Assembly (NCBI GenBank): GCA_944407095.1
Contig: OX097180.1
Span: 186,001 to 250,000 of the forward strand
Direction of reading: 5' to 3'
DNA: 64,000 bases
Source: Candidatus Enterousia intestinigallinarum
GTDB lineage: Bacteria > Pseudomonadota > Alphaproteobacteria > Rs-D84
The notes under the pieces: model-generated
The model's input: only the letters and a program-made list of their open reading frames with translations
What the model was told of the DNA's origin: nothing
The model's database searches: none
Program-made: the position numbers and the translations under genes
Shown here: positions 15,873 through 24,729 of the stretch, in pieces
Numbering within the stretch: the first letter of the stretch is position 1
How the letters are laid out: each line of letters opens with the position of its first letter

Positions 15873-18267
15873 ACTTCTTTACAACAAAGTTCACCAACTT
15901 GTTCGGTACAACAATTGTTTTAATTATTTGCATACCGTCCAATTTTTTAGCCGCCACGTCGCGCGCCATTGCAATAACTTCATCATTGGTGGCATCAACA
16001 CCAATCTGAAATTCTGCCGCACGTTTACCGTTCACTGACGCAACCATAGTCATTGTTGTTTTAACTAACTTTGACGCGTCATATGTCGGCCACGGCTGAA
16101 ACACCAACATATCATCGTGCCCCAAACGCTGCCAAATTTCTTCGGTCAGATGTGGCGCGAACGGATTCAGAACTTGAACCAGAACCTCATACGCAGGGCG
16201 GGGCATTTTGCCGTCAAACTGATTGATAAATTCCATCATCGCGGAAATCGCCGTATTAAAGCGCATATTTTCCAATCTATCCGTCATATCGGCAATCAGT
16301 TGATTGACCAATCGTTCCTGTTCCGCGTTCATCGGCGCATCGGTCAGATTGTCCGCCATATTTTCAACACGTTTCAAGAACCGCTGAACCCCGGCCAGCG
16401 CACCGTCGGACCAGTTGACATTTGTATCCCACGGCCCCAGTGACAGCACCGTTGTGCGCGCGGCATCGGCACCAACACGCGCGACCATTTCGTCCACTTG
16501 GAACCCGTTGCCGGCGGACTTTGACATTTTTTTGCCGTCAGACCCCATCAGCAACCCGTTCGTGGTGCGCTTTTTATACGGTTCAACCGTATTCACAAAG
16601 CCCAAATCGTACAATGCCTTGTGCCAGAAACGCGAATAAATCAAATGGCGGGTGTTATGTTCATTTCCACCGTTATAGTGGTCAACAGGCATCCAGCGTT
16701 CCATTTGTTCGCGCGAACAAAATTCTTTATCGTTATGCGGATCTAAATATCTCATATAATACCACGACGATCCCGCCCATTGCGGCATAGTATCCGTTTC
16801 ACGACGAGCCGGCGCACCACATTTTGGACAGGTGGTATTTACCCAATCCGTCGCACGGGCCAGGGGACTTTCACCATCCTCGGTCGGACGATAATCTTCC
16901 ATATACGGCTGCATCAATGGCAGTTCAGATTCCGGCACCGGAACCCAACCGCACTTTTCACAATACACCAACGGTATCGGTTCACCCCAATACATCTGGC
17001 GTGAAAATCCCCAATCGCTCATTTTGAAACGTGTTTTTGGACGTGCAAACCCGTGTTCTTCGCCGTATTTAATTGCGGCGGCGATTGCATCGGCTTTGTT
17101 CATACCGTCCATAAAGCCGGAATTGATATGCGGGCCGTCCCCGGTCCAAACCTTTCCCGGTTCACCACCGTCAATAACGGTCACTATTTTCAATCCGAAC
17201 TTTTTTGCAAAATCCCAGTCGCGATCATCGTGCGCCGGCACCGCCATAATCGTACCGTGCGCATAATTCACCAACACATAGTCCGCAACAAACACCGGTA
17301 TTTCATCACCAGTGTACGGATTCTTGGCCATTATGCCGTCCAGTTGAACACCGGTTTTTTCCTTGGTAACGTCGGTGCGGTCTATTTCTGATTTTGCCGC
17401 GGCTTCTTTTATATACGCACGCACGGCATCGGCATTTTTAACCCTGCCGTCGGCCAGCCATTTGGCAACCAGTTTATGTTCCGGCGCAATCGCACAGAAC
17501 GTTGCACCAAATATAGTGTCGGGACGCGTTGTGTACACGGTCATAACATCGTCACCAACCATAAAATCAACATCAGCCCCCGTTGATTTGCCAATCCAGT
17601 TTGTCTGGTCGCGCTTTACCCGTTCTGGATAGTCCACCAACGATAAATCATCCAGCAAACGTTGCGCATATTTAGTAATCGCCAGATTCCACTGCATTTT
17701 TTCACGAATTTCCACCGGTCCGTGACAACGATTGCACTTGCCATCTTCCAATTCTTCATTGGTCAACGTAGTACGGCAATTCGGACACCAATTCATCGGC
17801 AGCATAGATTTATACGCCAGCCCCGCATTAAAGAACTGAATAAACATCCACTGTGTCCATTTGATAAATTCGGGGTCAGATGTAGCAACCTGAGATTTCA
17901 AATCAATGGACCAGCCCATTTCAACCATATTCTTTGTGAACTTTTCTACCAATTCACGCACGACAACCGACGGATGCTTGCCAATTTTGGTGGCATAGTT
18001 TTCCGCAGAAATCCCCAGTGAATCAAACCCCAACGGATATAACACATCATAACCCTGCATACGACGAAAACGCGCCATAACATCGCACCCAGTATAATTC
18101 AACATATGCCCACCGTGCAACCCAGTACCCGATGGAAACGGAAATTCCGCCAACATATAAAACGGTTGCTTTGAACCATCATTTTTAGGGGTGAAAACAC
18201 CGGCATCAGCCCAACGGCGTTGCCATTTTTCTTCGCGTTCATGAATTTTTTTAATATCGTCTGCCAT
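15871..18267 (-). CDS. leuS: Leucyl-tRNA synthetase
   Basis: This class I enzyme charges tRNA-Leu. The HIGH-type motif appears as H-G-G-H within F-P-F-P-S-G-T-G-L-H-G-G-H-M, and K-M-S-K-S-A-G-N-G is near residue 575. The CP1 editing domain is present, with T-T-R-P-D-T-I-F-G-A and D-D-R-D-W-D-F, and there are Cys pairs for a zinc knuckle (C-P-N-C...C-N-R-C). At 798 aa it is somewhat shorter than the E. coli enzyme (about 860), mainly in connecting regions. It is a single gene on the minus strand; the ATG at 18267 gives the expected N-terminus. Confidence 0.97.
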   Translation of the reverse strand: MADDIKKIHEREEKWQRRWADAGVFTPKNDGSKQPFYMLAEFPFPSGTGLHGGHMLNYTGCDVMARFRRMQGYDVLYPLGFDSLGISAENYATKIGKHPSVVVRELVEKFTKNMVEMGWSIDLKSQVATSDPEFIKWTQWMFIQFFNAGLAYKSMLPMNWCPNCRTTLTNEELEDGKCNRCHGPVEIREKMQWNLAITKYAQRLLDDLSLVDYPERVKRDQTNWIGKSTGADVDFMVGDDVMTVYTTRPDTIFGATFCAIAPEHKLVAKWLADGRVKNADAVRAYIKEAAAKSEIDRTDVTKEKTGVQLDGIMAKNPYTGDEIPVFVADYVLVNYAHGTIMAVPAHDDRDWDFAKKFGLKIVTVIDGGEPGKVWTGDGPHINSGFMDGMNKADAIAAAIKYGEEHGFARPKTRFKMSDWGFSRQMYWGEPIPLVYCEKCGWVPVPESELPLMQPYMEDYRPTEDGESPLARATDWVNTTCPKCGAPARRETDTMPQWAGSSWYYMRYLDPHNDKEFCSREQMERWMPVDHYNGGNEHNTRHLIYSRFWHKALYDLGFVNTVEPYKKRTTNGLLMGSDGKKMSKSAGNGFQVDEMVARVGADAARTTVLSLGPWDTNVNWSDGALAGVQRFLKRVENMADNLTDAPMNAEQERLVNQLIADMTDRLENMRFNTAISAMMEFINQFDGKMPRPAYEVLVQVLNPFAPHLTEEIWQRLGHDDMLVFQPWPTYDASKLVKTTMTMVASVNGKRAAEFQIGVDATNDEVIAMARDVAAKKLDGMQIIKTIVVPNKLVNFVVKK

Positions 18268-18394
18268 TTTTTATTCCGTTTATGTTTCAACAACGGCAAT
18301 TTTATACATAAAAACCGCTGAATTCAAGATTTTTTAACAAAAAGCGAAATTCAACAAAAACACTGAAAAATCAATCAAATACACAAATAAAACA

Positions 18395-18500
18395 TGCCGA
18401 AAATAACCGGAGGTTACCATACGACCAAATACACCATATATTTTAATTGAAAAACCGCCACATTGTCAACAAATAAAATGCCGAAAACAAACCTCCGGTT
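18395..18500 (+). promoter_or_regulatory. Class II leader (copy A): paired TGCCGAAA boxes
   Basis: Two near-identical boxes, TGCCGAAAATAA (18395-18406) and TGCCGAAAACAA (18479-18490), are each followed by one arm of a helix: AACCGGAGGTT (18405-18415) and its exact complement AACCTCCGGTT (18490-18500). The same layout with a different helix sequence precedes the genes at 26579-27481 and 54892-55770. The ribosome site AGGGGAG and the ATG at 18535 follow. No terminator is visible in this copy. Confidence 0.5.
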
Positions 18501-18534
18501 TCATACAACCGCCAAAAATCAGGGGAGAAAAACG

Positions 18535-19149
18535 ATGCACACCATCAGTAAAATTTTATGGGGTTTCTTAAGCACATTTATTTGTGTTATATACAAGATA
18601 GACGCATACGCGGTTGAATACTGCACATACCCAGTTGTCCAGTCTGTCGTAGTCGGTAATACTATTGGTACCACTCACGCACAATGCAGTGCCGCAACAA
18701 TTTGCGACGGCGGTACTTGTGGTGCCAAATGGACAAATCGCATTACCGAATACGATGGCAGCGAAAAAATAACCACCATTTGCGGCCAGAATTTATACGT
18801 TGGAAAGTGTCGTAAGCACAACGGTCAAATAGCTACAAACCCCTTATACCCAGCATTATGTGCCGACAGCTATATATGTTCCAGTTGCCCAAACAGTGGG
18901 GTAACTGGCCGATCAGCAAGAACCGTATCCTGGGGTGTACAACACGGTGGGAAAATATACTTTTGTTCCAACACAGACCCAACCGGCCGCAGTTTAGGCG
19001 CCACATATATGCAAGTTATTGAACCAGATTGTGAATATTTCACAGAAAGATATTGGGCAAACATATATAACTGTTTTCTATTGGCTAACCATACTTATCG
19101 CGACACCGCCGGCAGTTATCAATTTACAAACTCTTGCTTCTACAAATAA
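18535..19149 (+). CDS. Secreted Cys-rich protein with C-terminal CYY-like ending, 204 aa
   Basis: Starting at 18535, after AGGGGAGAAA, the protein opens with a hydrophobic export signal (residues 4-25, ending D-A-Y-A). The mature part has about a dozen Cys in pairs, including C-S-S-C-P-N-S-G, and ends in a Y-R-D-T-A-G-S-Y-Q-F-T-x2-C-F-Y-K tail that matches the other Cys-rich proteins here. A surface location is inferred. A class II leader precedes it. The glycosyltransferase gene starts 7 bases later and may be translated from the same message. Confidence 0.8.
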   Translation: MHTISKILWGFLSTFICVIYKIDAYAVEYCTYPVVQSVVVGNTIGTTHAQCSAATICDGGTCGAKWTNRITEYDGSEKITTICGQNLYVGKCRKHNGQIATNPLYPALCADSYICSSCPNSGVTGRSARTVSWGVQHGGKIYFCSNTDPTGRSLGATYMQVIEPDCEYFTERYWANIYNCFLLANHTYRDTAGSYQFTNSCFYK

Positions 19150-19156
19150 ATTCAAT

Positions 19157-20101
19157 ATGCAAAAACACCCAGACGTATCCATTATTATTGCTAATTACAA
19201 CTATGCGCGCTTTATTGGTGACGCATTAGAATCCATATTGGCACAAACATTGCAGAATTGGGAATGCATAATAATTGACGACGCCAGCACCGATGACAGC
19301 GTAAAAATTATCACTGAATACACAAATCGCGATAAACGTTTTCGTTTGATTCAGCAACCCAAACATATGGGCGTATCTGCGGCACGGAACAGGGGACTGG
19401 ACACCGCACGCGGCGAATATATCGCATTTCTGGATTCAGACGATTGTTTTACCGAATATGCATTAGAAATGCTGCTGCATTTGGCACGTTCCACAAATGC
19501 TGATATGGTTGGTGGCGGTGCACAAATGGTACCAGAACAATTCCATTTTATTCCGACAAAAAATACAACATGGACAGTATCTATGACGGGCGGAATCAGT
19601 AAACCATCGCTGTTTTTAATGGCCCCCACCGCACATAAATGGTGTTGGCTGTGGCGGCGCATTTACAAGCGTTCTTTTATCGACCAAACGCGTTTTCAAC
19701 CATGCTTCACAACATTTGGCGACGATTTAACATTTATGCTAGAAATATGCTATCGCGCACAACTGATGGTTGAAACAAACAATGTATCTGTATACCATCG
19801 CACACACCCAAACGCAATAACCACATCGGAATTTGACCCACATTATTTTGATTGGTTTCCGACATACTTCAAATATATTCGTGAAAATTTGTTGGATAAA
19901 TATGACACCAATTTTTGGCGTTCTTTTTTTCAAAATTCTTTTTATTACCTGATGGTGGAAACAATTTCAAAACCAAAAAAATATAACAAATATCAACAGG
20001 AAGCAAAACGTGCATTTATACAATCCTGCCGCGAAATCCCACCACGATATTTAACTTTCAAACAAAGAATTTTACGCTGGTTTATGCTATGTCTGAAATA
20101 A
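19157..20101 (+). CDS. Family 2 glycosyltransferase
   Basis: The GT-A fold signature is clear: V-S-I-I-I-A-N-Y-N at the N-terminus, I-I-I-D-D-A-S-T-D-D-S, G-V-S-A-A-R-N-R-G, and the metal-binding F-L-D-S-D-D near residue 95. Such enzymes add sugars from nucleotide donors during LPS, capsule or glycan synthesis; donor and acceptor are unknown. The ATG at 19157 removes 46 upstream residues that overlap the previous gene and have no family match. It overlaps the next glycosyltransferase gene by 13 bases, so the two are probably one operon for surface glycan assembly. Confidence 0.92.
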   Translation: MQKHPDVSIIIANYNYARFIGDALESILAQTLQNWECIIIDDASTDDSVKIITEYTNRDKRFRLIQQPKHMGVSAARNRGLDTARGEYIAFLDSDDCFTEYALEMLLHLARSTNADMVGGGAQMVPEQFHFIPTKNTTWTVSMTGGISKPSLFLMAPTAHKWCWLWRRIYKRSFIDQTRFQPCFTTFGDDLTFMLEICYRAQLMVETNNVSVYHRTHPNAITTSEFDPHYFDWFPTYFKYIRENLLDKYDTNFWRSFFQNSFYYLMVETISKPKKYNKYQQEAKRAFIQSCREIPPRYLTFKQRILRWFMLCLK

Positions 20102-21021
20102 ATGTTTTATATTGTTTTGATTCGCGCTTTTCTAAATTGGCCACTGTGTCAATTTATTCGCTACTAAAAAACAAACACGACACAACACACATAAACCTGT
20201 ACTGTATGGTTGCACCCCACACATATGGCAAACGCAAAATACAAAAAGTCATTGATAAATTTCCACATGCCAAAATAATTTGGCGAACAATCCGCCACAA
20301 TGAAAACCCGTTCAGAAAACATGATTTTTCACGATGGAGTCCCGTCATATTCTATCGACTGTTTGCATGTGATATTTTTCCAGAACTAAATAAAATATTA
20401 TATCTGGATTCAGACACAATAATTTGCAGCGATTTAACAGAATTGTATAACACAAATATATCAGACTACGCAATGGGTGCCGTTCGTGACATGGCGCCAA
20501 TATACGATAAAAATCACCCAAACGGTCGATACGTTTACGACTTTGCACACAAATATTTGAACGACGACCCGTATTATAATTCAGGCGTACTTTTAATAAA
20601 CGCAAAAAACATGCGTAAAAACAAAGAAATATTAAATATCAATATTCCCCTTAAATATCCAGACCAAGATTTATTAAACGCCGCATTTCACAATAAAATA
20701 TTGCCATTAGAATTAAAATATAACTATGCCCCAGGCGTTATCATCCCGACATTTTTTTCAGACCACGAAATACAAACCATTAAACACAAAAAATACTCAA
20801 TTCTGCATTTTTACAGCATAAAACCGTATATATACTTGCATATTCCCATGTATTCTTTGTTTTACAAATTATCAACAGAACTGGGCATGCACCCCGACGA
20901 ATTCGCCAAACTTGAACAAAAATATATAAAAAAACAAAAATCTACAAAATCATGTATTCCCGGCATCAGAATTTATGACGATAAAGTAACACTGTTTGGA
21001 ATTATTACATTTCATCTGTAA
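20089..21021 (+). CDS. Family 8 glycosyltransferase
   Basis: The protein has the GT8 pattern of LPS glucosyl- and galactosyltransferases: V-L-Y-C-F-D near the start, then R-L-F-A-C-D-I-F-P and the D-x-D site in I-L-Y-L-D-S-D-T-I-I. Y-Y-N-S-G-V-L-L-I-N and D-Q-D-L-L-N-A follow at the expected spacing. It probably adds a hexose to an LPS core or other surface glycan in the cytoplasm. Its 310 aa are usual for the family. It overlaps the preceding GT2 gene and meets tlyA tail to tail with 17 bases of overlap. Confidence 0.92.
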   Translation: MSEINVLYCFDSRFSKLATVSIYSLLKNKHDTTHINLYCMVAPHTYGKRKIQKVIDKFPHAKIIWRTIRHNENPFRKHDFSRWSPVIFYRLFACDIFPELNKILYLDSDTIICSDLTELYNTNISDYAMGAVRDMAPIYDKNHPNGRYVYDFAHKYLNDDPYYNSGVLLINAKNMRKNKEILNINIPLKYPDQDLLNAAFHNKILPLELKYNYAPGVIIPTFFSDHEIQTIKHKKYSILHFYSIKPYIYLHIPMYSLFYKLSTELGMHPDEFAKLEQKYIKKQKSTKSCIPGIRIYDDKVTLFGIITFHL

Positions 21022-21727
21022 CACGACGCCAGCACGCCAGATATTCCACATTGCCACTGCCGCCGCGGATGGGCGATTCAATCAATCCATATTGATTATA
21101 GCCGTTTTTTTCAAAGTTTTTAATAACGTTTTGAACAGCGTTTTGCCGGTCGACCGCGCTTTTTATAACACCACGATTGCGCGCCGCAACGGCGCGCGGA
21201 ACTTCGAACTGCGGCTTTATCAATGCAATTATTTGTGGCGATTTCCACGCCACCAACGCGTCCATTATATTTATCAATGATATAAACGATACATCAATCA
21301 CAATCAAATCAACTGGCGCCACCGGGTGCAGGGCACGTATATCCGTTTGCTCCAACGACAAAACCCGCGCATCACGCTTTAACTCATCGGTCAGCTGGTT
21401 TGTTCCAACATCAACGGCAATTACCCGCACCGCACCACGGGACAACAAAGTTTCTGTAAAACCACCAGTACTGGCCCCGACATCCAAACAAACATATCCG
21501 GCCGGATTTACACCGAACGCATCCAACGCCGCCGCCAGTTTCACACCCCCACGGCCAGCAGAATAGGGCAATGCCCCCGCAACAATATTATCTGTATCTA
21601 AAACCGATTGGCTGGCCTTTTGCGCGATTACACCATTTACAGAAACCAAACCCGACTTTATTGCGGCGACGGCCTTGGCCCGCGTGGGATATAAATTGCG
21701 CAAAACTAGTTCCTGGTCTAATCTCAT
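21005..21727 (-). CDS. tlyA: TlyA family rRNA methyltransferase / hemolysin-like protein
   Basis: An N-terminal S4 RNA-binding domain (M-R-L-D-Q-E-L, then S-R-A/T-R-A-x-A and I-K-S-G-L-V-S-V-N-G) is joined to an FtsJ-type SAM methyltransferase domain with motif L-D-V-G-A-S-T-G-G-F-T-E. D-V-S-F-I-S-L and L-I-K-P-Q-F-E complete the TlyA pattern. Known members methylate ribose in 16S and 23S rRNA. The ATG at 21727 removes 70 N-terminal residues that lie across the neighbouring leader region. Its 240 aa are normal. Confidence 0.93.
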   Translation of the reverse strand: MRLDQELVLRNLYPTRAKAVAAIKSGLVSVNGVIAQKASQSVLDTDNIVAGALPYSAGRGGVKLAAALDAFGVNPAGYVCLDVGASTGGFTETLLSRGAVRVIAVDVGTNQLTDELKRDARVLSLEQTDIRALHPVAPVDLIVIDVSFISLINIMDALVAWKSPQIIALIKPQFEVPRAVAARNRGVIKSAVDRQNAVQNVIKNFEKNGYNQYGLIESPIRGGSGNVEYLACWRRVTDEM

Positions 21728-21773
21728 ACAAATAATTTTACAACCCGAACACGGTAAAATCAACATTATGTTC

Positions 21774-21985
21774 TTGCGTTTGGGGGCGGGGCACTGTAAT
21801 ATATTTATGACACGGGGTGTTCCCGTGTTGGGCTTAAGAACCCATTGAGTGCGTCTGTAAAAACAGACGAAAATATAAATCCAACCAAACAATTGGTTGG
21901 AGTGTGACGAATATACAGAATAAGTCACGCAATTCACTCAATTGTTCTTAAACTCCAACCACCTGAAAATCCGGTGGTTTTCTTT
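21774..21985 (+). promoter_or_regulatory. Class I leader RNA (copy B): promoter, structured 5' UTR and attenuator
   Basis: TTGCGT (21774-21779), a 17-base spacer and TAATAT (21797-21802) place the transcript start near 21809. P1 is ACACGGG, loop GTGTT, CCCGTGT (21810-21828). The long-range helix pairs 21834-21851 with 21935-21952 (TTAAGAAC with GTTCTTAA, TGAGTG with CACTCA). Hairpin TCCAACC/GGTTGGA lies at 21880-21901 and a copy CTCCAACC at 21953. The terminator AACCACC/GGTGGTT overlaps that copy (21957-21979) and a T-rich run follows. AAAGGAG precedes the ATG at 22016. Confidence 0.75.
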
Positions 21986-22015
21986 TATTCAACAAAAGAA
22001 AAAGGAGATAAGAAT

Positions 22016-22453
22016 ATGAGAAAACATTTAATTATTGCCGGCATAATTTGTGTCGCGTCAATTCCGCCCGCCACCGCCGTCACCAAGTGTGTGGCATTGG
22101 GCAGCAACACAACGTGTACCGCCCGCAGTGCCAATTACAGATATCAACCCGATTGGTCTATTACATGCAACACAAATGGCAAAAGCATATCCGTCCAAGG
22201 TGTCAGTATGTGCAGCAGTACCGCCGGCTCTTCTTATTATACAACGGCAACCCAATTAGATCGATCGTCTATGACGACAGAAAACGAATATTGTTGGTGT
22301 AAAATGACCAGTCCGGCCGTATCACGATGGGTATACGTTTACGCCAACAGAGATGGGGCCAATTGTTTTTACTCCTGTGCCAGCGAGTGCGAACAGCTTG
22401 CAGGAGGAACCGCCGCCTATCGATCGGCACTATTTCGTAATTTATCTGATTAA
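22016..22453 (+). CDS. Secreted Cys-rich protein, tandem paralogue 1, 145 aa
   Basis: AAAGGAG lies upstream, and the first 20 residues are a signal peptide ending P-P-A-T-A. The mature domain has ten Cys and shares clear blocks with the next gene: D-W-S-I-T-C-x-x-N-G-K-S, V-S-M-C-S-S-T, Y-C-W-C-K-M-T-S-P-A-V-S and a final A-L-F-R-N-L-S-D. It is the first gene of a three-gene operon (gaps of 20 and 18 bases), all secreted, under a class I leader. The family is not recognised; a surface or periplasmic place is likely. Confidence 0.82.
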   Translation: MRKHLIIAGIICVASIPPATAVTKCVALGSNTTCTARSANYRYQPDWSITCNTNGKSISVQGVSMCSSTAGSSYYTTATQLDRSSMTTENEYCWCKMTSPAVSRWVYVYANRDGANCFYSCASECEQLAGGTAAYRSALFRNLSD

Positions 22454-22473
22454 GACCAAGGGGGGAACGAACT

Positions 22474-22926
22474 ATGAAACACATATTTATATCTTTATTT
22501 ATAATCAACACAATCTTGCAATTTCTGCCAATCCAATCCGCTTGGGCGGCCAGCACCAAATGTATAGCAAAAATAAACTCTGGATCGTGTTCCAGTGTGA
22601 CCGCTTCGTCCTTATACAATAAGACAGATTGGAATGTATCTTGCACTATCAACGGCAAAAGTATGCCACTAAGTGGCACAAGTATTTGCAGCAGCACCGA
22701 CGGCGATACTGGCGACACCCGAACATCTGTGACCATATCATCAAATTTAGACGCCAACATTTATTGCTGGTGCAAAATGACCACCCCGGCCGTATCACCG
22801 TGGGTACGTCGTTACAAGGGCAGCGATGCAGCCACCTGTGCGCAATATTGCGCGGGTTACTGCACCAGATTCGGCGTAAATCAAGAGGATTACAGGAACG
22901 CAATATTTAACAACTTGGCTGACTAA
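22474..22926 (+). CDS. Secreted Cys-rich protein, tandem paralogue 2, 150 aa
   Basis: This is a diverged duplicate of the preceding gene. The signal peptide ends S-A-W-A-A, and the same blocks appear in the same order: D-W-N-V-S-C-T-I-N-G-K-S-M, G-T-S-I-C-S-S-T, Y-C-W-C-K-M-T-T-P-A-V-S-P-W-V and A-I-F-N-N-L-A-D. Cys positions are kept while intervening residues differ, suggesting conserved disulfides with variable loops. AAGGGGGGAACG is upstream of the ATG. The function is unknown. Confidence 0.82.
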   Translation: MKHIFISLFIINTILQFLPIQSAWAASTKCIAKINSGSCSSVTASSLYNKTDWNVSCTINGKSMPLSGTSICSSTDGDTGDTRTSVTISSNLDANIYCWCKMTTPAVSPWVRRYKGSDAATCAQYCAGYCTRFGVNQEDYRNAIFNNLAD

Positions 22927-22944
22927 GAACCAAAGGAAACCACA

Positions 22945-23223
22945 ATGAAATCAATAACTATTTTTATATTGGCACTTCTCCCATTTTGTGCATTTGCGGA
23001 CGAACCATCAACTTCGTGTCCATCCGGTTATGAAACAATAACCGAAACATATATAGAAATCGCCAACAGTTCTTGTCCATCCGGATACACTTCTGTTGGT
23101 ACAGCTACAAGTTGTTTAATAAGTTCACCATCTGGTTCGTGTATGATGTACGCACCAACAGGCATCAGTTATACCGACAGCAGCGGCACATATCAATTTA
23201 CATCCGCGTGCCCACTGGAATAA
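22945..23223 (+). CDS. Small secreted Cys-rich protein with CYY-family tail, 92 aa
   Basis: A signal peptide (MKSITIFILALLPFCAFA) precedes a mature domain of about 74 residues with two C-P-S-G-Y segments and an ending Y-T-D-S-S-G-T-Y-Q-F-T-x-A-C-P-L-E. That ending is a variant of the tail in the larger Cys-rich proteins, with P-L-E in place of the aromatic residues. AAAGGAAACC lies upstream. It is the last gene of the three-gene operon and is followed at once by a terminator. Confidence 0.78.
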   Translation: MKSITIFILALLPFCAFADEPSTSCPSGYETITETYIEIANSSCPSGYTSVGTATSCLISSPSGSCMMYAPTGISYTDSSGTYQFTSACPLE

Positions 23224-23255
23224 AATTTTAGGCGTCAAATTGACGCCTAAAATTT
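23224..23255 (+). terminator. Intrinsic terminator after the Cys-rich operon
   Basis: AAATTTTAGGCGTC pairs with GACGCCTAAAATTT across a four-base loop, starting at the stop codon of the 22945 gene. Confidence 0.75.
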
Positions 23256-24117
23256 ATTGAAGTAAATTATAAAAACACAAAAACAACACTATATTTTTTA
23301 ATATTTATTCACTAAACATATTACCAACAAAAAACACCAATAATTTTACATAATAATTTTAAGCAAATACTGTGTAAAAACAATAAAATGCAATAAATAT
23401 CTTATAAAACACATCAAAACAACATTAAAAAGCCCGGATTTCTGCGCATTTTAGCTGATAAAACGTGCTAAAAAGCAAAAAATCAACACGAAAGGGCACC
23501 AAACAACAAATCCCACACGGTTTCAGCACAAATATTACAAAAATCATTTTTTGAATTATAACGCTAAAAACAATTTGTTATTTTAATTACCAAATAAATA
23601 TTTTTAATTTTACACAGCATACAAAATAATTATCCATACAAAGATTTTACCATCAGACAAAAAAGATAAAAACAGTAACGATCCAACATCACCAAACAGA
23701 AAACAAACACCACAAAACAGACAACCAAACAAACGCCACAAAAGCTCTTTTCAGAACACCAAACTATACATAATATACATTATGCGCCTTTTGTGTACCG
23801 CCGCCCTGGTATACAAAAACACCGATAAAAAACAGCAAAAACATAACTTTGCTTTATATGCCGCCTATTCTAACGATACCACAACATTATACCACACAAA
23901 GGCACCAAAGCCAACCGCACAAACAAAAAAAACACGGCACGATAGTTTTTACAAACACAAACGACACAGCCAGACAACTACACCAACCAGCCGCACGCGC
24001 AGCATACACATACACATCCACCTGTCACAACTATACATAATCCATAAGTCATCCCACTCTGCATCTATCGTCGCTTATAAATTCGCTAACGAAATAAAGC
24101 AAAAACTAAATAAAAAA
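23256..24117. other. AT-rich gap without a convincing gene
   Basis: About 860 bases of A- and C-rich low-complexity sequence (many AAACA, CACAA and ATAAA strings). One 126-codon frame at 23782-24162 has a composition that simply mirrors the base bias (Thr, Lys, His, Gln), lacks a ribosome site and runs into the mscL terminator, so I do not call it. I see no tRNA, repeat array or structured RNA here. Confidence 0.6.
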
Positions 24118-24144
24118 ACGGGTCAAACAGAACATTTGCCCCGC
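24118..24144 (-). terminator. Probable terminator after mscL
   Basis: On the minus strand CGGGGCAAA pairs imperfectly with TTTGACCCG around a short loop and is followed by TTTTTTT. Confidence 0.55.
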
Positions 24145-24165
24145 TCTAAATATAAACTTTAAGTT

Positions 24166-24729
24166 TTACCTTGAACCCTTTGTTATTTTTACAATTTTTG
24201 AAACTTTTTTCTTTGCTATTTTGGTCAATTTATCCAGATTTTTTTCTAAATCACTGGGTTGCGCCGGCACCACACTTTCCGGCGTTACAGCCGAACAACA
24301 ATTTGGGCATTTTGATGCCTCGGCATTGATAGTCGACTTACAATACGGACACGTGCGTGTAGTAACCGCCTTTTTAGAACGCACCTTGTTCATAATTTTA
24401 ACCAACATAAACACCGCGAACATCGTAATAAAGAAACTGACCACAGTATTCAAAAACACCCCTATATTCATTGTGGCAGCCCCAGCGGCCTGCGCTTCGG
24501 CAACGGTATTATAATGCGCGCCAGGTTCACCCCCAGACAACACGATAAAAAACTGCGAAAAATCAATATCCCCCAACAACATTCCTATGGGTGGCATAAT
24601 AACGTCTTTGACCAGCGAATTTACCATACTGGTCATCACACTGCCGACGATTATACCGACGGCCATATCTATCGCACTGCCACGCTCTAAAAAAGTTCTA
24701 AACTCGCTTAAAAACTTGCTTTTAGCCAT
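24166..24729 (-). CDS. mscL: Large-conductance mechanosensitive channel MscL with C-terminal zinc-ribbon extension
   Basis: MscL opens under membrane tension to release solutes during osmotic downshock. The N-terminal F-L-x-E-F-R-x-F-L-x-R-G-x-x-I-D-M-A-V-G-I-I-V-G and the M-P-P-I-G-x-L-L-G region identify it; two membrane helices are present. Unlike the usual protein of about 135 aa, this one has 187 aa. After the second helix comes C-P-Y-C-K-S-T...C-P-N-C, a zinc-ribbon pattern, then a Lys-rich tail. Some MscL homologues carry such ribbons; the effect here is unknown. It overlaps aroK by 8 bases. Confidence 0.93.
   Translation of the reverse strand: MAKSKFLSEFRTFLERGSAIDMAVGIIVGSVMTSMVNSLVKDVIMPPIGMLLGDIDFSQFFIVLSGGEPGAHYNTVAEAQAAGAATMNIGVFLNTVVSFFITMFAVFMLVKIMNKVRSKKAVTTRTCPYCKSTINAEASKCPNCCSAVTPESVVPAQPSDLEKNLDKLTKIAKKKVSKIVKITKGSR

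Noticed and set aside
23782..24162. 126-codon plus-strand frame in the AT-rich gap
   Set aside because: Amino-acid use follows base composition, there is no ribosome site or family pattern, and it overlaps the mscL terminator.
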